NCBI RefSeq assembly: GCF_050948215.1
Contig: NC_135163.1
Coordinates: 3,844,001 to 3,908,000 of the forward strand
Source: Halictus rubicundus
Lineage: Eukaryota > Arthropoda > Insecta > Hymenoptera > Halictidae
Length of the DNA stretch: 64,000 bases
Direction of reading: 5' to 3'
Shown here: positions 24,447 to 35,843 of the stretch, one piece after another
How positions within the stretch are numbered: position 1 is the stretch's first letter
How the letters are laid out: every line of letters starts with the position of its first letter
Translations under genes and position numbers: made by a program
Notes under the pieces: model-generated
Seen by the model: the letters and a program-made list of their open reading frames with translations, nothing else
Databases searched by the model: none
Told to the model about the DNA's origin: nothing

Positions 24447-24806
24447 TATTTACTTGAGTGCTGCACGATGAAAGCTACTTCCTGTTACAATTACATTAAC
24501 GGAAAATTAGTGCAAATTTGATCCGAATGATATTGGTGTTGAACAGTGTGGTATTGGCCAACCGGAGATATTCGAATTTGATTTTGCTGGTATAATCGAA
24601 CGTAATTCAATAAGAATTTTCATCTCACCCAGTATCTCGAATCGAATTTCACCGGTCTTAACGGTTATCCGTGTGGATTTATCATATTATAATTCAGGTA
24701 GTAGTGGATGTTTTGAAGTATCTTCCTGGATCTCGGAGAGTCTCAAAGTATTAAGCGCCTTAATATAGCCCCGGAGTAATATCGGAAGCCTTCCCCTCCC
24801 CTCTCA
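24447..24806. other. Unassigned sequence right of the mariner
   Basis: Includes the right half of the 29-base direct repeat at 24470-24498. Nothing else recognised. Confidence 0.5.
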
Positions 24807-24833
24807 CTCTCTCTCTCTCTCTCTCTCTCTCTC
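24807..24833. repeat. (CT)n microsatellite
   Basis: Short CT tract embedded in a pyrimidine-rich 100-base stretch. Confidence 0.9.
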
Positions 24834-26727
24834 CGTTGCCCTATCGCTTCGCGTTTTCCGTCTCTTTCTCTTTCTCTCATCCCCCCGGAACGACGAGAAG
24901 CCAAGAATCCACGGAATTTCCATTGCACATGCGAGATCGCGTTATTATGTGATACAACGCTCCGGCGGGTACATTGCTGACCAAGTAAATGCCAGCAGAC
25001 CGCTTTAAATACGAAATAGTATCGTGAATCTGCGCGTTACGGCGCAACGAGAACTCAGTATGACGCGGCCATGTTTCTCCAATGTTACCGACGCTTTCCG
25101 CGTACTGATATTTCCTGCAGAAATTTTATTCAAATGTCCGCGAACGTTCCCACGGCCTCGAACGATCCTTTGGATCCTTTTGCCCATATCTGACCTAAAA
25201 ATATTCCTAAAAATATTTCATTTCGATTTTCCGTGAAACGTTTCGCTCTTTTCACTTAACAAAAGGCGCATATGCGCCGTCGTAGAGGTGTCAATACGCA
25301 AATGAAATTTTTATAACGTTGTTTAGAAGATATAATACGACTGCCATGCAAATATGGCGAAGCAGTTAAAGGGTTCAATGGTAAAAAAAAAAATGGTGAT
25401 CGTGAAATACTGAATAGTTTCGTTCGAGTTTTGCGTTTCTTCAGAGCCTCTTCAGCTAGTCCGTAAATAGGTCTCGTATGATAAACCACCTTGAGGGACG
25501 GCTTACCTTGTGCATCGGTGTTACGATTGACGAAAACAATGAGAGGTTTCGATGGTACCGGGTCACCGATCGATGGGTCAAAGCTTCGAGTGCTTTCCTT
25601 TTATTATGCGAGCCTTCCATCGGGAGACCTAGCTGTTGGGACGTGTCAGCATCGAACGAACAACAGAAAACGCGACAACTGAAATCCGAAAGCTACGTCA
25701 CGGTCCCCGGTAATAGGTTGTCACGGAACGGAGATAAAAGGTGTACCCGACGCAAACGACAACCAAGTGTTCGTTAACCTTCGCGTCGTCCCTTGGCCAT
25801 CGACAGTTCCGTTCACTTTTATGAACCACTTGCTAATTGACTCGCTCGCCTGAAAGAAAATAAGCTACCGGTGCCCCTGTAAATATTCATCGCACAAGTA
25901 TTTTCCGGTCGCCTGAACTACCTGCCGGCGAAACGTGTAACGTTAAATAATACATAAATTACGCGGTATTCGAACCAAATTCTAATTGCACGGTATCATA
26001 TTTACACGGCGTCGAATTACGAAATTCTCTTCGCCGGCTTCATTCTTATTCCCGTTGCCGCATATTAATTTTATACTGCTATTAAAAGCTCCTCGTTCCC
26101 GGCAATTTAATTTGTCGGTGGAACGAATTCGTAATTATTGTCATAATTTATCGAATAATTAACATTCTATACGATCTGCCTACTTTCACTTTACACGCGC
26201 TGCGCAGCGCGCATAATTCAATCAATAGCCGCGCAGGGGGCGAGTTACGCGGAGTTACGAATGTAGTGTTTAGTAACGTCAACGAGCTGAAATATTTCTT
26301 GAAATCGAGTTAGCAGCTTAATTATATAGAGAGCAGGAGAGCGAGGATTGAACGTTTCGGGTTAGTGAAATTGTCATCAACACCCATTGTTGAAGGAATA
26401 GATTAGTCCATGTTGCAGAGATAGAGTGTTCATAAGTGTCATCTGGTTCCGGTTTCATCCACCGCTCGGGAAACGAAGCGCCGCGATTCGCTCGTACACG
26501 GCATCGTTCAGTTCCTCGAATTTCTCGTAAACTTTTACTGGCAGCCATTGTGGCAGATTTCCGTGCTCTTGTACGAGTTCGTTCCAGGTATTCGTTTAAA
26601 AAATTTCGAAACTCCAGACTGCGCGGAGCACGCGTTCAAAACTTTATGTGTACTCTCGATTTAAAAACGCGTTCGCTGTTGAACATCGAAATGGAACGGT
26701 CTTTGTCTAATATCAGTTCGGTATTAA
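24834..26727. other. Unassigned sequence
   Basis: A perfect 14-bp palindrome, GGCGCATATGCGCC, lies at 25265-25278. It may belong to a decayed TTAA element spanning about 25257-25370, since TTAAC and GTTAAAG lie at its edges, but I cannot show it. Otherwise nothing recognised. Confidence 0.4.
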
Positions 26728-26908
26728 TACTGTTGGAGCACTCGATATATGTCGCAAACACCTGGCTGATAAAAGTCGTAGAACTATCCCCACTACCGCA
26801 GGGTATACCTCGTGAGGAGCCAAGGAGCTCGAGATCAAAGAATATCTTCTTGCCGATATATGTCCGTGGCTAGACCCGTCTTTGGACATATATCGAATGA
26901 ACACTGTC
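26728..26908 (+). mobile_element. Family A foldback element
   Basis: Nearly complete. The left tip has drifted (TACTGTTGGAGCACTCGATA) and the right TA has become TC (ACACTGTC). The subterminal hairpin is intact but its loop is shortened by two bases (GACCCGTCTTT). Confidence 0.8.
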
Positions 26909-27087
26909 TTCGAGTTTAACCTTCATAGCGAGCAATTCCTGAAAAATTAAAGACATTTCATGCGTTGAAATAGCAATTATATTAATCTCGCGAAACTCAA
27001 GCAATTAATGTAAAACGAGGAAATAATTTACGTAATTCTATTTGCATCAATTTGTTTCTTCTGAACTATGAGTGATTTGAAATTCTA

Positions 27088-27367
27088 TAAATTGGCTTTT
27101 GTACACTATAAATTCATTACTATGACACTCGTTAATTTTGATTATATGATATATAATTATATAATGTAATGATAATATGTTATTGCCCTTGTTAATTTTT
27201 AATATTGTGAAGATTTACCCATGTAAATCCCGTGTAAATTGGCTTTCGTACACTACAAACTCATTACTGTGAAACTTTTCAATTTTTATTGTATGATATA
27301 TAATTTATTATATTATATAATAATAGTACGTTATTACCCTTGTTGATTTTTACTATTGTGAAGATTT
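27088..27367. repeat. Tandem duplication, 147-bp period
   Basis: Copy 1 at 27088-27217 and copy 2 at 27235-27367 share TAAATTGGCTTTYGTACACT, CATTACTRTGA, TATATGATATATAAT-like sequence, TTATTRCCCTTGTT and ATTGTGAAGATTT. About 80 percent identity by eye. AT-rich and non-coding. Confidence 0.8.
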
Positions 27368-27812
27368 TCGGCACGCGGTTGATTCGTTAAACATTCTTGG
27401 CAATAGTTGTTTCAGTTATTTACCGTGTTCCGAATTTGGTGAGATATTGTGCTAAATGCGCACCTTAATTATAACGTTCGTATTAAGTACTCTGCATTGT
27501 TTACTGTCAGAAGATTACCGCAGATAATCTCGGCTTGACGAGAACTGCAATGCACTAAAGGCTCATTAAAAAGCCGTCGTAACACTTGAGAAACTCCCTC
27601 AGCGAGACTAGCTCCATCTCATTTCTTCTTTAAAACTACCCTCACTACTTTCCAGAACGGGCAACTCATCTGTCAACATTAATTCAATTAGAGCACCGTG
27701 AAGCCCTCTTACGGAAATTTGTACCGTTAACATCATAACTAGACGGTGGAATTTGTGAATTCATTTGCGAACAGTCAAAATAAAAATTGAGGGTAATATT
27801 TTTAATTTATTG
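27368..27812. other. Unassigned sequence
   Basis: No recognised feature. Confidence 0.5.
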
Positions 27813-28589
27813 TTCAACCCTTTGCGGTCGTATGTCTGCTCTCAACCACCACAGTAAAGAACCATATTGATCTTATATTATATTAAGTTGACAAGAAAAA
27901 TATAAAATATAGTTATTACATAAAATTAAAACATCTTATTGTGTTACACATATATAAAGTTTAAAAGAGAATTAATAAATGTTGTTTTTCCTTCATGATC
28001 TTGAATATTATGTATTACCATTCGTCGTTCAAGGAAAATCAATTCCGACCAACATGTACAGGGTGTCAAAAAATTATATGTCACGGCCACTATAGCGTGA
28101 TTCTACACCTACGATTTGGTGGAAATTGACATAAGAAACACCCCGCAAAATTGACCTTGACCTCGAAAATCAAGGTCAGAAAACAACAATTTTTTTGTTT
28201 AATCATGTTCTACTGGTCATAAGGATCAACTTTGTGAAAGAAACCATGGGTCGCATAATGTCACTATTTACTTATATATTGGCGCTCGATGTAAAAAATT
28301 TACAAATAAAGAAGCTGCAAAAATTATAAGAAATGCAACATCATTTTTTAAGAGAACGGTTGAGATGCGACCTCTTCTTTCACAAAGTTGATCCTTATGA
28401 CCAGTAGAACATGATTAAACAAAAAAATTCTTGTTTTTTTTTACCTTGATTTTCAAGGTCAAGGTCAATTTTGCGGGGAGTTTTTTGTGTCAATTTCCAC
28501 CAAATCGTAGGTGTAGAATCACGCTATGGTGGCCGTGACATTTAATTTTTCGACACCCTGTACAAACGTAATACGACCGCAAGGGTTAA
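27813..28589 (+). mobile_element. Family G TTAA miniature element carrying an inserted foldback
   Basis: The left end is TTCAACCCTTTGCGGTCGTA (the TTAA has gained a base) and the right end TACGACCGCAAGGGTTAA. Without the inserted foldback at 28058-28561 it is about 273 bases, matching the 278-base copy at 32919-33196, which lies in the opposite orientation and lacks the insertion. Shared interior: CATATTGATCTTATATTATA and TTGACAAGAAAAATATAAAA. Probably piggyBac-type. Confidence 0.8.
28058..28561. mobile_element. Long foldback element with 190-bp arms
   Basis: The left arm (28058 to about 28243) and right arm (about 28375-28561) are inverted copies about 93 percent identical. The outer tips read ACAGGGTGTCRAAAAATTAW and the inner edges meet at CAACTTTGTGAAAGAA. 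The central part of about 130 bases is AT-rich, with no transposase. As RNA it would form a hairpin of roughly 190 base pairs. The ACAGGGTGTC tip resembles Family K ends. It interrupts Family G next to CCGACCAACATG. Confidence 0.88.
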
Positions 28590-28985
28590 TTTAACCTAGT
28601 CTTTTGACGATAAATGCGTTGCGTTCTATATTTTGCTACTATTACTACGGGACAAATTAAATTCATCAACTGCACTATTATTACGGGACTGAGGGAGTAT
28701 CTTTTTATCGTTTCCAATGGAGGCATTCATTCAATTCAGCGATAAATCAATTTCGAAAACATCGATTTCAAGCGCCGAAATAATTCAAACAGCCCCTGCA
28801 CCGTTTCGAAAGATCGTCGACCGTCAAACGGTTCGAAATCGAGCAACCGTACGACCGGAATCTCGCGTTTCGTTCTCGACCCGTCCATTTTACATTTCCA
28901 CGTTCGAACAGAAAGATCTCGCTCGAAAAACAAGCCCGATTTCCCCATTTTCCTCGGATGGAACCTCTGGTAACCCGATTTCGCC
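28590..28985. other. Unassigned sequence
   Basis: No recognised feature. Serine-rich plus-strand and arginine-rich minus-strand frames across the next two microsatellites are artefacts. Confidence 0.5.
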
Positions 28986-29036
28986 TTTCTCTCTCTCTCT
29001 CTCTCTCTCTCTCCCTCTCTCTCCCTCTCTCTCTCC
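28986..29036. repeat. (TC)n microsatellite
   Basis: About 50 bases of TC with two CCCTCT interruptions. Confidence 0.93.
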
Positions 29037-29263
29037 ACGGGCGTTTATCATCGCGGACGTTGAACGCAACAAATCGTGATTCGATCCGGCTCTCCGGATA
29101 ATCGGAACAGGCGTTCCGTCCGCAGAAGGTCTGCCGACGAAATTTCTTTCGGGGATGATGACTCTCCTCTCGGGAAATAACCGGGTGGAGATCGTGACAG
29201 CGGCACCAACGGATGAAGGAATCACGCTGCGAGGAGAAAAGGCGAAATAGAAGAGAAAAGGAG

Positions 29264-29275
29264 CGAGAGAGAGAG

Positions 29276-29328
<53 letters not shown>
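29264..29328. repeat. (GA)n microsatellite
   Basis: About 65 bases of GA, 230 bases from an opposite-sense TC tract, so the two tracts can pair with each other as a loose inverted repeat. The long minus-strand open frame at 28768-29709 exists only because it crosses both tracts. Confidence 0.95.
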
Positions 29329-30458
29329 ATGGAAGAGGAGCAAACGTCGGCGTCGACGATCCCACCGGCAGAACGAGAGTCTCAGCCTCGATACAGGGCT
29401 GATCTCGACACGGTATCGATTATGGAAATCGTATTTGCCTCTCTCGACCGTCGCCTCGCGGAAAAAAAGGTACGAGCCTGGCCACGCGTCGAATCGACGG
29501 TGCGTAAAGTCGAGCAAATTCGCTAGGCGGTTGAATATAAACGAACGGCTTCGACAGGGGTAAGTAGAATCAACGCGGGCTGTTTCTTGGCTGTCGCACT
29601 GAAATTCCCACTGTGGGGAGAGCCGTTCGTTCGCTCGTTGCCTCGGATCTCCCTGCTTTGTGTCGCTAACAAGAGTGTATTTCGACTCGCCGAGGGTCCG
29701 ACCAGGCATTCCCGCGCGCGCGAGGATTTCCGGGATCGCGAGTTAGTTTGCGGAATATGTATTACATTCGCGGCGTTAGGAAAGAACCAGGAAATACGGA
29801 ATCGCAAGGTCACTCGATTTACGCGGGAGCTTTCCAAAAATGACGTGGCACACCTCGATTGCTGCGCGGTTTCCAGAGTCTCATTTGTGGCTGTTCTTAA
29901 GGGCCAAGGGTAGTCACGTGACTTTTTCAGTGTCAGCAGGTCGGTAACTGTAGAATTTCCGTCCACAGCCTTCAGCCACTGACTTAAGAGATCCGTCTTG
30001 GTATTGATCCGACGGATCTTGAGTCTGCGACTAAATTTGTCACATTTTTTTTTGCTCCGTATTATCGATATTATGAATTCTGACGCGAGAAACGTGCTTC
30101 AAGCTTTTGGCTTTATTTCAAAGGGAATCAAGACAAAATATAGCTCAATTTATAGCTGGAGATATTTTCTGGTGCGAGCTACTCTCGATTTCATCCAGAA
30201 AACTCATCCATGGCACGAAAATGCTTGGATTCCACGGCATGCACGTCGTCAATTTTTGGCCTACTTCTAACGCCTATGTTACCAAATATCTGCATAATCT
30301 CGTCAGCTCCTGACCAGCGCGCACTAGATTGAACCTTTCCCAGCGAAAAATATTCTCATGTAAGGACGAAAAGTTGAGGCACGTAACACCATTTTTCGCC
30401 TGATTTTGTCGGTAACGTGGTCATTCTACGTTATCGCGAATCTACGGAGTCTTGGCTC
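29329..30458. other. Unassigned sequence
   Basis: A perfect 12-bp palindrome AGTCACGTGACT is at about 29912-29923. No gene recognised. Confidence 0.45.
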
Positions 30459-30635
30459 TTAACACTAGGTTTACGGAGCACTAAAAGCGAATATTTTACA
30501 TTACTTTATAGAAATAAGAAGAACGTGTCTATCAAAATTTTCAGCCATTTTTTAAATATTATATATCTAAAGAAATAAATTTGTTGAGTAATTCCACGTA
30601 GATGGATCTTCACAAACCCGTAAACCTAGTGTTAA
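30459..30635 (+). mobile_element. Family E TTAA miniature element
   Basis: A 177-base copy with nearly perfect ends: left TTAACACTAGGTTTACGG, right CCGTAAACCTAGTGTTAA, exact inverses over about 18 bases and including TTAA on both sides. The better-preserved of the two Family E copies. Confidence 0.88.
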
Positions 30636-30721
30636 AATCACAGAACCAAAGTATAAAAAGTTAGTTTAAGTTGATTATTATACAAGGAAATGATAGTTTT
30701 TCATTTTATTCTAGAGTAGTG

Positions 30722-31010
30722 TGCGAATTAATGTGAACACACGAATATTTTTAATGCCTCATTAGTCTTTTAAAGTTGGCAACATGACTATGTCAGTGGT
30801 AGCGGCCATTTTGTTGTGCGTTTAACGAACTACTCTGTGCCGACCTATTGCGTGGTATCGACGTGTCGTTAACGAATAAGTCTGTAACAAATTATCACTA
30901 GTTCATCAAACGTACAACAAAATGGCCGCTACCACCGACCTAGTCATACTGCCAACTTTAAAGAACTGAAATATGACATTAAAAATATTCGCGTTTTCGT
31001 ATTTAATTTC
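30722..31010. mobile_element. Foldback element with 90-110-bp arms
   Basis: The left arm (about 30722-30832) and right arm (about 30899-31010) are inverted copies sharing TTTAAAGTTGGCARYATGAC, GTGGTAGCGGCCATTTTGTT and CGAATATTTTTAATG. The spacer of about 66 bases has no open frame. Not related by eye to the other families. Confidence 0.8.
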
Positions 31011-31610
31011 TAAATAACTTCGAATAAAACAGATAAAATATCACACTTTTCTAATTGTTTAAGGAAAGCCTTCAGCGTTCGGTTTTAGGGGTACTCACCC
31101 TACGGAACGGGAGATACAGAAGGAAAAAGCGCGCGGAGGACGAGCGGCCAAGGGAAGTTCGAAAAATAAGAACAATCGCGCAAAAGCCAGCGGGTCTGTA
31201 ACTAATGGCGGAATGGCCGCGACCTGCGAGGCAAAAGTGCCGCTCGTTGCCGGTCCACGGGATGCCACAAATTCTGTCCGCTGCCCATAAAGCCGGAGAA
31301 ATGGGAGCACGGCCAAAACAATCGCGCGACGTATCCCGTAGGACGCTGTGCCATTTCCGTATCCTGTCCCGTCCCGTGCCATTCCGTTCCATTCCGTACA
31401 CCGTGGCGACCCAGCCGCGCTTTTCTTATGTGGCCACGCTTTTCTAGTTTTTACCGTTGTTCGTGCGGGCGTCCGGAGACCGGCATCGCCGACACTGCGA
31501 AACAGGAAGTCGCTGCTGGACAGAAGAGAATCACGGCGTGGTGTATCGTGCTGCCTTCGGATAAAGTCCGCGACGTTAATGGGACGGTATGAACATTTTA
31601 GGCGTCACGG
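31011..31610. other. Unassigned sequence
   Basis: A CCGTTCCATTCCG-type short repeat is at about 31370-31400. Open frames on both strands at 31072-31447 have no domain. Confidence 0.45.
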
Positions 31611-31763
31611 TACAGTCTTTTCTCGATATATGTCGCAAATATCTCGGTAATAAAAGTCACAGAACTAGCCCCTCTACCCTCGAACGCCGAGGAGTATATC
31701 CCCTGGACGATATATGTCGCTGGCAAGACCCGCGCTGTTGACAAATATCGAGAATTCAGTGTA
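31611..31763 (+). mobile_element. Family A foldback element, short form
   Basis: A 153-base copy with TA plus CAGTCTTTTCTCGATATATG at the left and AAATATCGAGAATTCAGTGTA at the right (second-last bases rearranged). About 30 central bases are missing. Carries the TCGCTGGCAAGACCCG loop of the second subtype. Confidence 0.8.
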
Positions 31764-31888
31764 TTAACCTTTATATGTCCTTCGTGTAGTAGTTAGCGAG
31801 ATATGTCCTTACCATATTCAAATTGATCTACAGGCCTGTCGAGATAAATCCGGAATTTTTTCGGGGACTCCCATAAATAAAATGTACT

Positions 31889-31974
31889 GTGCGCGCCTCG
31901 CAAGTAGTCCCGTGAAAGGAATGCAGGTCTGATTGGTCAGAGTCGAAGGGACACGCCTCCTTTCCCACACACAG
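31889..31974 (+). mobile_element. Family J fragment
   Basis: GTGCGCGCCTCGCAAGTAGT followed by CTGATTGGTCAGAGT and GACACGCCTCCTTTCCCACA parallels the right half of 45965-46175 read in reverse. The other end is missing. Confidence 0.6.
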
Positions 31975-32013
31975 TTTTGGGTCTAACGAACTATTGGCTA
32001 AGGCGGTCACGTG

Positions 32014-32228
32014 TACAGTGATTCCTCGATATATGTCGCAAATACCTGGCTAATAAACGTCTCAGAACTATCCCCACTACCGCGGGGAATACTCTGAGAG
32101 GGGCCGCGAAGCTCGAGAGGCCTAGGACGCCGGGTAGTGTAAACATAGGACGGCTCGGGTATGTCTCCTGGACGATATATGTCGCTGGCGAAACCCGTGC
32201 TGGTGACATACATCGAGAATTCACTTTA
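32014..32228 (+). mobile_element. Family A foldback element, complete second-subtype copy
   Basis: Full 215-base copy with the long-form block (TAGTGTAAACATAGGACGGC). The loop reads GTCGCTGGCGAAACCCGTGC and the right terminus TGACATACATCGAGAATTCA. TA is present at the left (32014-32015), and the right end has drifted to CACTTTA. It defines the subtype with GAATTC next to the terminus. Confidence 0.85.
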
Positions 32229-32918
32229 TAATGAAAGGGGATGAAGAGCTTTCTCTCCTGACGGCGTCAAACAATCAGTTTTACCTTTTTCATAATGAAT
32301 TGAGAAACTTCTTACCAACATTTCTTAGAGAAATGAAGTCCGCGCGGCCGTCAACAGCCCTTTGGTACCGTGGCGCATATTGTCCCATGTCCCGTTGTTT
32401 TTCGAAGTGGACGAGAGCTCCATTGTTTCACACGTACCTAGCGGGGACGCAATAGAAGCAAGAACCGCGGTCGCGAGCCCGCGTTGTAGTTAATTTAGAA
32501 TTGCTTCGTCATCGCGGAAATTCAGATTGCATTCACGAGAGACGCGGGCATTAATCATGCGCCCCGTTCGGTTGTTTTAACGGGGTCCCGCATCGCGCCA
32601 AATGGTAAATACCGCTGTGTCGAGTACCCGAGAACCAAGTTGCTTAACACTCGGATTACTTCGTTCCGCGTTCTTTGAGAATTACACATACACCGACGCG
32701 CGAACGTTCCTATCCGCCGACCAGCTGCGCCCGTTCACATCGTTAAAAACTGTTGTACGAATTATTATACCCAAAGTGTCCAGCAATTACATTGTTCGCT
32801 TTGAGCACCTTCGTTAGTTGCAACAATGCGAAAACGTCAAGTGTCCTGCGCGTCGAACTTTTTCCGTGCAGGGAATGAGTTTTATAATTGCGGAACGCAT
32901 TGTTTGTTCGATACTGAT
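32229..32918. other. Unassigned sequence
   Basis: No recognised feature. Confidence 0.5.
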
Positions 32919-33196
32919 TTAACCCTTTGCGGTCGTACTAAGTTTACACATAGGTGTCATGTTGGTCGGAATTAATTTTCGAACGAACAGTAACTCATAA
33001 CGTGCAAGATTATGAAGGAAAAACAGTATTTGTTAATTCTTTTTTAAACTTTCGATATATGTAACACAATCATATGTTTTAATTTTATGTATAGAAACTG
33101 TATTTTATATTTTTCTTGTCAACTTAATATAATATAAGATCAATATGGCTCTTTGCTGTGGAGGCTGAGAGCAGACATACGACCGCAAAGTGTCAA
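32919..33196 (-). mobile_element. Family G TTAA miniature element, uninterrupted
   Basis: Begins TTAACCCTTTGCGGTCGTAC and ends ATACGACCGCAAAGTGTCAA. Read in reverse it matches both halves of 27813-28589 and shows what that locus looked like before the foldback inserted. Confidence 0.82.
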
Positions 33197-33217
33197 TTGC
33201 AGAAGGCGAACGACAAG

Positions 33218-33336
33218 TACGGTGATTTCTCTATATATGTCGTCAAGACCTGGATGACAAACGTCGCGGAATTATCCCCACTACCGTGGGGTGTGCCACA
33301 TGTAAACATAACACGGGTATGTCTCCTGCACAGACA
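33218..33336 (+). mobile_element. Family A foldback element, truncated
   Basis: TACGGTGATTTCTCTATATATG at its left, then AATTATCCCCACTACCGTGG and GTGTAAACATAACACGGGTA, ending within TCTCCTGCA. Very similar to the copy 300 bases downstream, so local duplication is likely. Confidence 0.75.
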
Positions 33337-33527
33337 GGACAGTGAAAAAATGACAGGAAAAAATATGACATAACTAAATTCATACTAATTGAAATGCTAC
33401 ATCATTTCTTTTGTTGCGGACCAATAGAACGGCAGGAATCGTGTCAGCTAGTGAGACATTTGTTTTATATGCCTCCCTTCAAGGAATTATAGCTTCCACA
33501 ATGTTAAATGTTTCGACTACAAAAACT

Positions 33528-33725
33528 TGCAGTGATTTCTCTATATATGTCGTCAAGACCCGCATGACAAACGTCACGGAATTATCCCCACTACCGTGGG
33601 GTGTGCCCCACGAGGAGCCACGAAGCTCGAGAGGTGTTATGTAAACATAACACGGGTATGTCTCCTGCACGATACACGCCGCTGACAAGACCCGAGTTGT
33701 TGACATATATCGAGAAGTCACTGTA
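33528..33725 (+). mobile_element. Family A foldback element, second subtype
   Basis: Left CAGTGATTTCTCTATATATG, right TGACATATATCGAGAAGTCA followed by CTGTA. The left TA is changed to TG. The internal arm is mutated to CGATACACGCC, so the hairpin is weakened. Confidence 0.82.
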
Positions 33726-34897
33726 GTTTGTTTTCACAGCGCAGGTGCTCGAATCCTTCATCCCACGGATCGATGATTTTTGCAATTTTGCCCACGTTTT
33801 CGACGAAAACGCATGCTTCGCGTTAACGGCATCAAAAGCATATCGGGTCCCTTTTCCCGCGAAATTGGCGCGACCGCACCGATCGCGCGAAACATCGCGG
33901 TCCTCTGTGAAACTTGCGGGTCGGCAGCCTTTGCCTGTTTTTCCCTCGGCGAGCGTAACTCGCTGGCACCTAGCCTCGGTGAAAATTCATGAGGATCAAA
34001 GTTCGACCGCGCTGGAGTGGATTTAATTATTGACCTACGGAAGACCACCGCTCGCGCCGCGCCGCACCGGTTTGCCAGTCGCTAATTTCCAACGACGACG
34101 CGCCTCGGCTCTTCCGGTTCGCGCGCACAATTGATGTTCCTTTTTGTCGTTTTTTCTTTTTTTTTTCGCGAACGACGAGGCGCGTGCGCGGCCGAACGAA
34201 CAAGCAAACGAGCGAGCGAGTTTCGGTGCCCGGGACCAACCACTTGCTGATCGTTTTTCCGAGCGGAGCCGATGACGCGCGGAACGATCAAACTATCGCG
34301 TCAGCGATAAAACCGCAGGCCGGCGAACCGGCCAGGCCGACGTATCGCGTCCCCAGCCATTCAAAGTGGCTGAAAGGACGGTCCGCCGGCGATCGACGAG
34401 GCAAATTTCGCGCAGCCGTGTATAGATAGTCGTCCCAGACTATCTCTCTGCTTTGCCAGCGGTAAACTGCGCGCGAGAATCGATTGCGGCCTGTTGGAAT
34501 TAAGGCGAGATCTCTTCGGCCCCCGCAGTTGCCCTCGTGAAAGGGAACGCTTCGGACTCCGACCCTGCCTGCTCTCCCTCGAGGACCTTCGAAAAGTTCA
34601 CTTGTTTTCTGCACACCGGTCCCTCCAAGTTCGAACACAGCCCGTTACTGGAGACCGTTCGATGCTCGAGGTGTTCCGTTAAATTTTAGAGGCCACGCTG
34701 TTCGAGACAATGTTGGAAAGTCCAATTTTCGGCGAATAAAATCTAAAAACAGAAAAAAGTGTATCGTGAAACATTAACACTTTGTACTCGAAGCTATTAT
34801 ATTATCGAATATTTTGCTTCTATATATTTTTTTTTCATGTTACACATACGAAAATGGTGCAATTTACTCGTACAGTACTGAATTGTTTAGTAACTTA
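33726..34897. other. Unassigned, partly GC-rich sequence
   Basis: A poly-T run with flanking pyrimidines at about 34140-34166. Overlapping frames on both strands at 33745-34638 lack a domain. Confidence 0.45.
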
Positions 34898-35738
34898 TTA
34901 ACACTAAACCTACCACGGTCGGTCAAATTGAGCTTTTCAAACTTCTGCGAACAATTTCGTACATACAACATTATCACATCGCTATTTATCATTAAGACTT
35001 TTCTTAACACGTTGACTGCCATGTCACCCATATGTGGGTGACGGAATCATTTGTCCAGGTTTTAAATTGAATGTTTACGTTAATATAATAATTGTACCAA
35101 ATTTTATTAGGATCTGTAAAATAAAAGAAAGTTGGAGGACTACTCAATATCATACATTTAATTTTTTTTTCGATTTTTATTTCATTAAATAACTTACTTT
35201 GATTTCATGGAATTTTTGAGGTTTCCAGTTTGGCAGTCAAAGTGTTAAAGTATGTATACAATGTATTTTTCAGTATTTATTTCGCGTTTCATTTCTTTTC
35301 TCCAAGAAATATATGTATCTTATCCTACCTACCGCGGCCGGTCAATTTGACCGCACGAGATAATAATATGGTATTTAAATAGCTCTTCTAAACCTGAACA
35401 ATCAGTATAAAAGAAAGGCTATACTCAATGTGGCATAGCCAACTCAAAATAAATGAGCCGCCTTATGGAATGAGACTATCAAGTTACGCTCGTGCCTGGT
35501 TGATTATACTGTTTCATGGGAAATTAATTTACCCAAACCGCAAAGGTGGACGACACAGTACAATTTTGTAAATCGAGGAGAGAGCATCGCAGTATTTTCT
35601 GTATAATTGAAGTTCTATGAAAATAAATTTGTATCGTCATTTTATGGAAGTTGTTCATCTACTAATTCGTTCAGCAACAAATTGACGCACGCACGGTAGG
35701 AACAGGTATACAAGAAGAGTCGGTAGGTTTAGTATTAA
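34898..35738. mobile_element. Family F-type TTAA element, long, with an inner insertion
   Basis: The left end is TTAACACTAAACCTACCACG and the right end CGGTAGGTTTAGTATTAA, inverses over about 16 bases with TTAA at both tips. It spans 841 bases, including the Family D insertion at 35004-35248. The subterminal GGTCGGTCAAATTGA and an internal GGTCAATTTGACC palindrome near 35340-35353 are the Family F signature. It is longer than the 215-base copy at 44858 but has no visible transposase. Confidence 0.65.
35004..35248 (-). mobile_element. Family D TTAA miniature element
   Basis: Inverted copy: starts TTAACACGTTGACTGCCATG, ends TGGCAGTCAAAGTGTTAA. It shares GTTGGAGGACTACTC, AGGATCTGTAAAAT and ACTTACTTTGATTTCATGGA with the copies at 13051 and 61476. 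An 8-base inverted motif, GTCACCCA/TGGGTGAC, sits just inside the left terminus. Confidence 0.85.
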
Positions 35739-35843
35739 ATACAAACAAATTCAATAATGTAAAAAATATTTTCAATAACGATACAGCAATTTTTAGTGGT
35801 GCCTTACCGTCGCCATTCGACTGCTAAGGGTTAATAGGGACAG

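Noticed and set aside
28768..29709. 313-residue minus-strand open frame, the longest in the window
   Set aside because: It runs through both a TC and a GA microsatellite, so its Arg/Glu and Ser/Leu repeats are simple sequence. No domain on either side.
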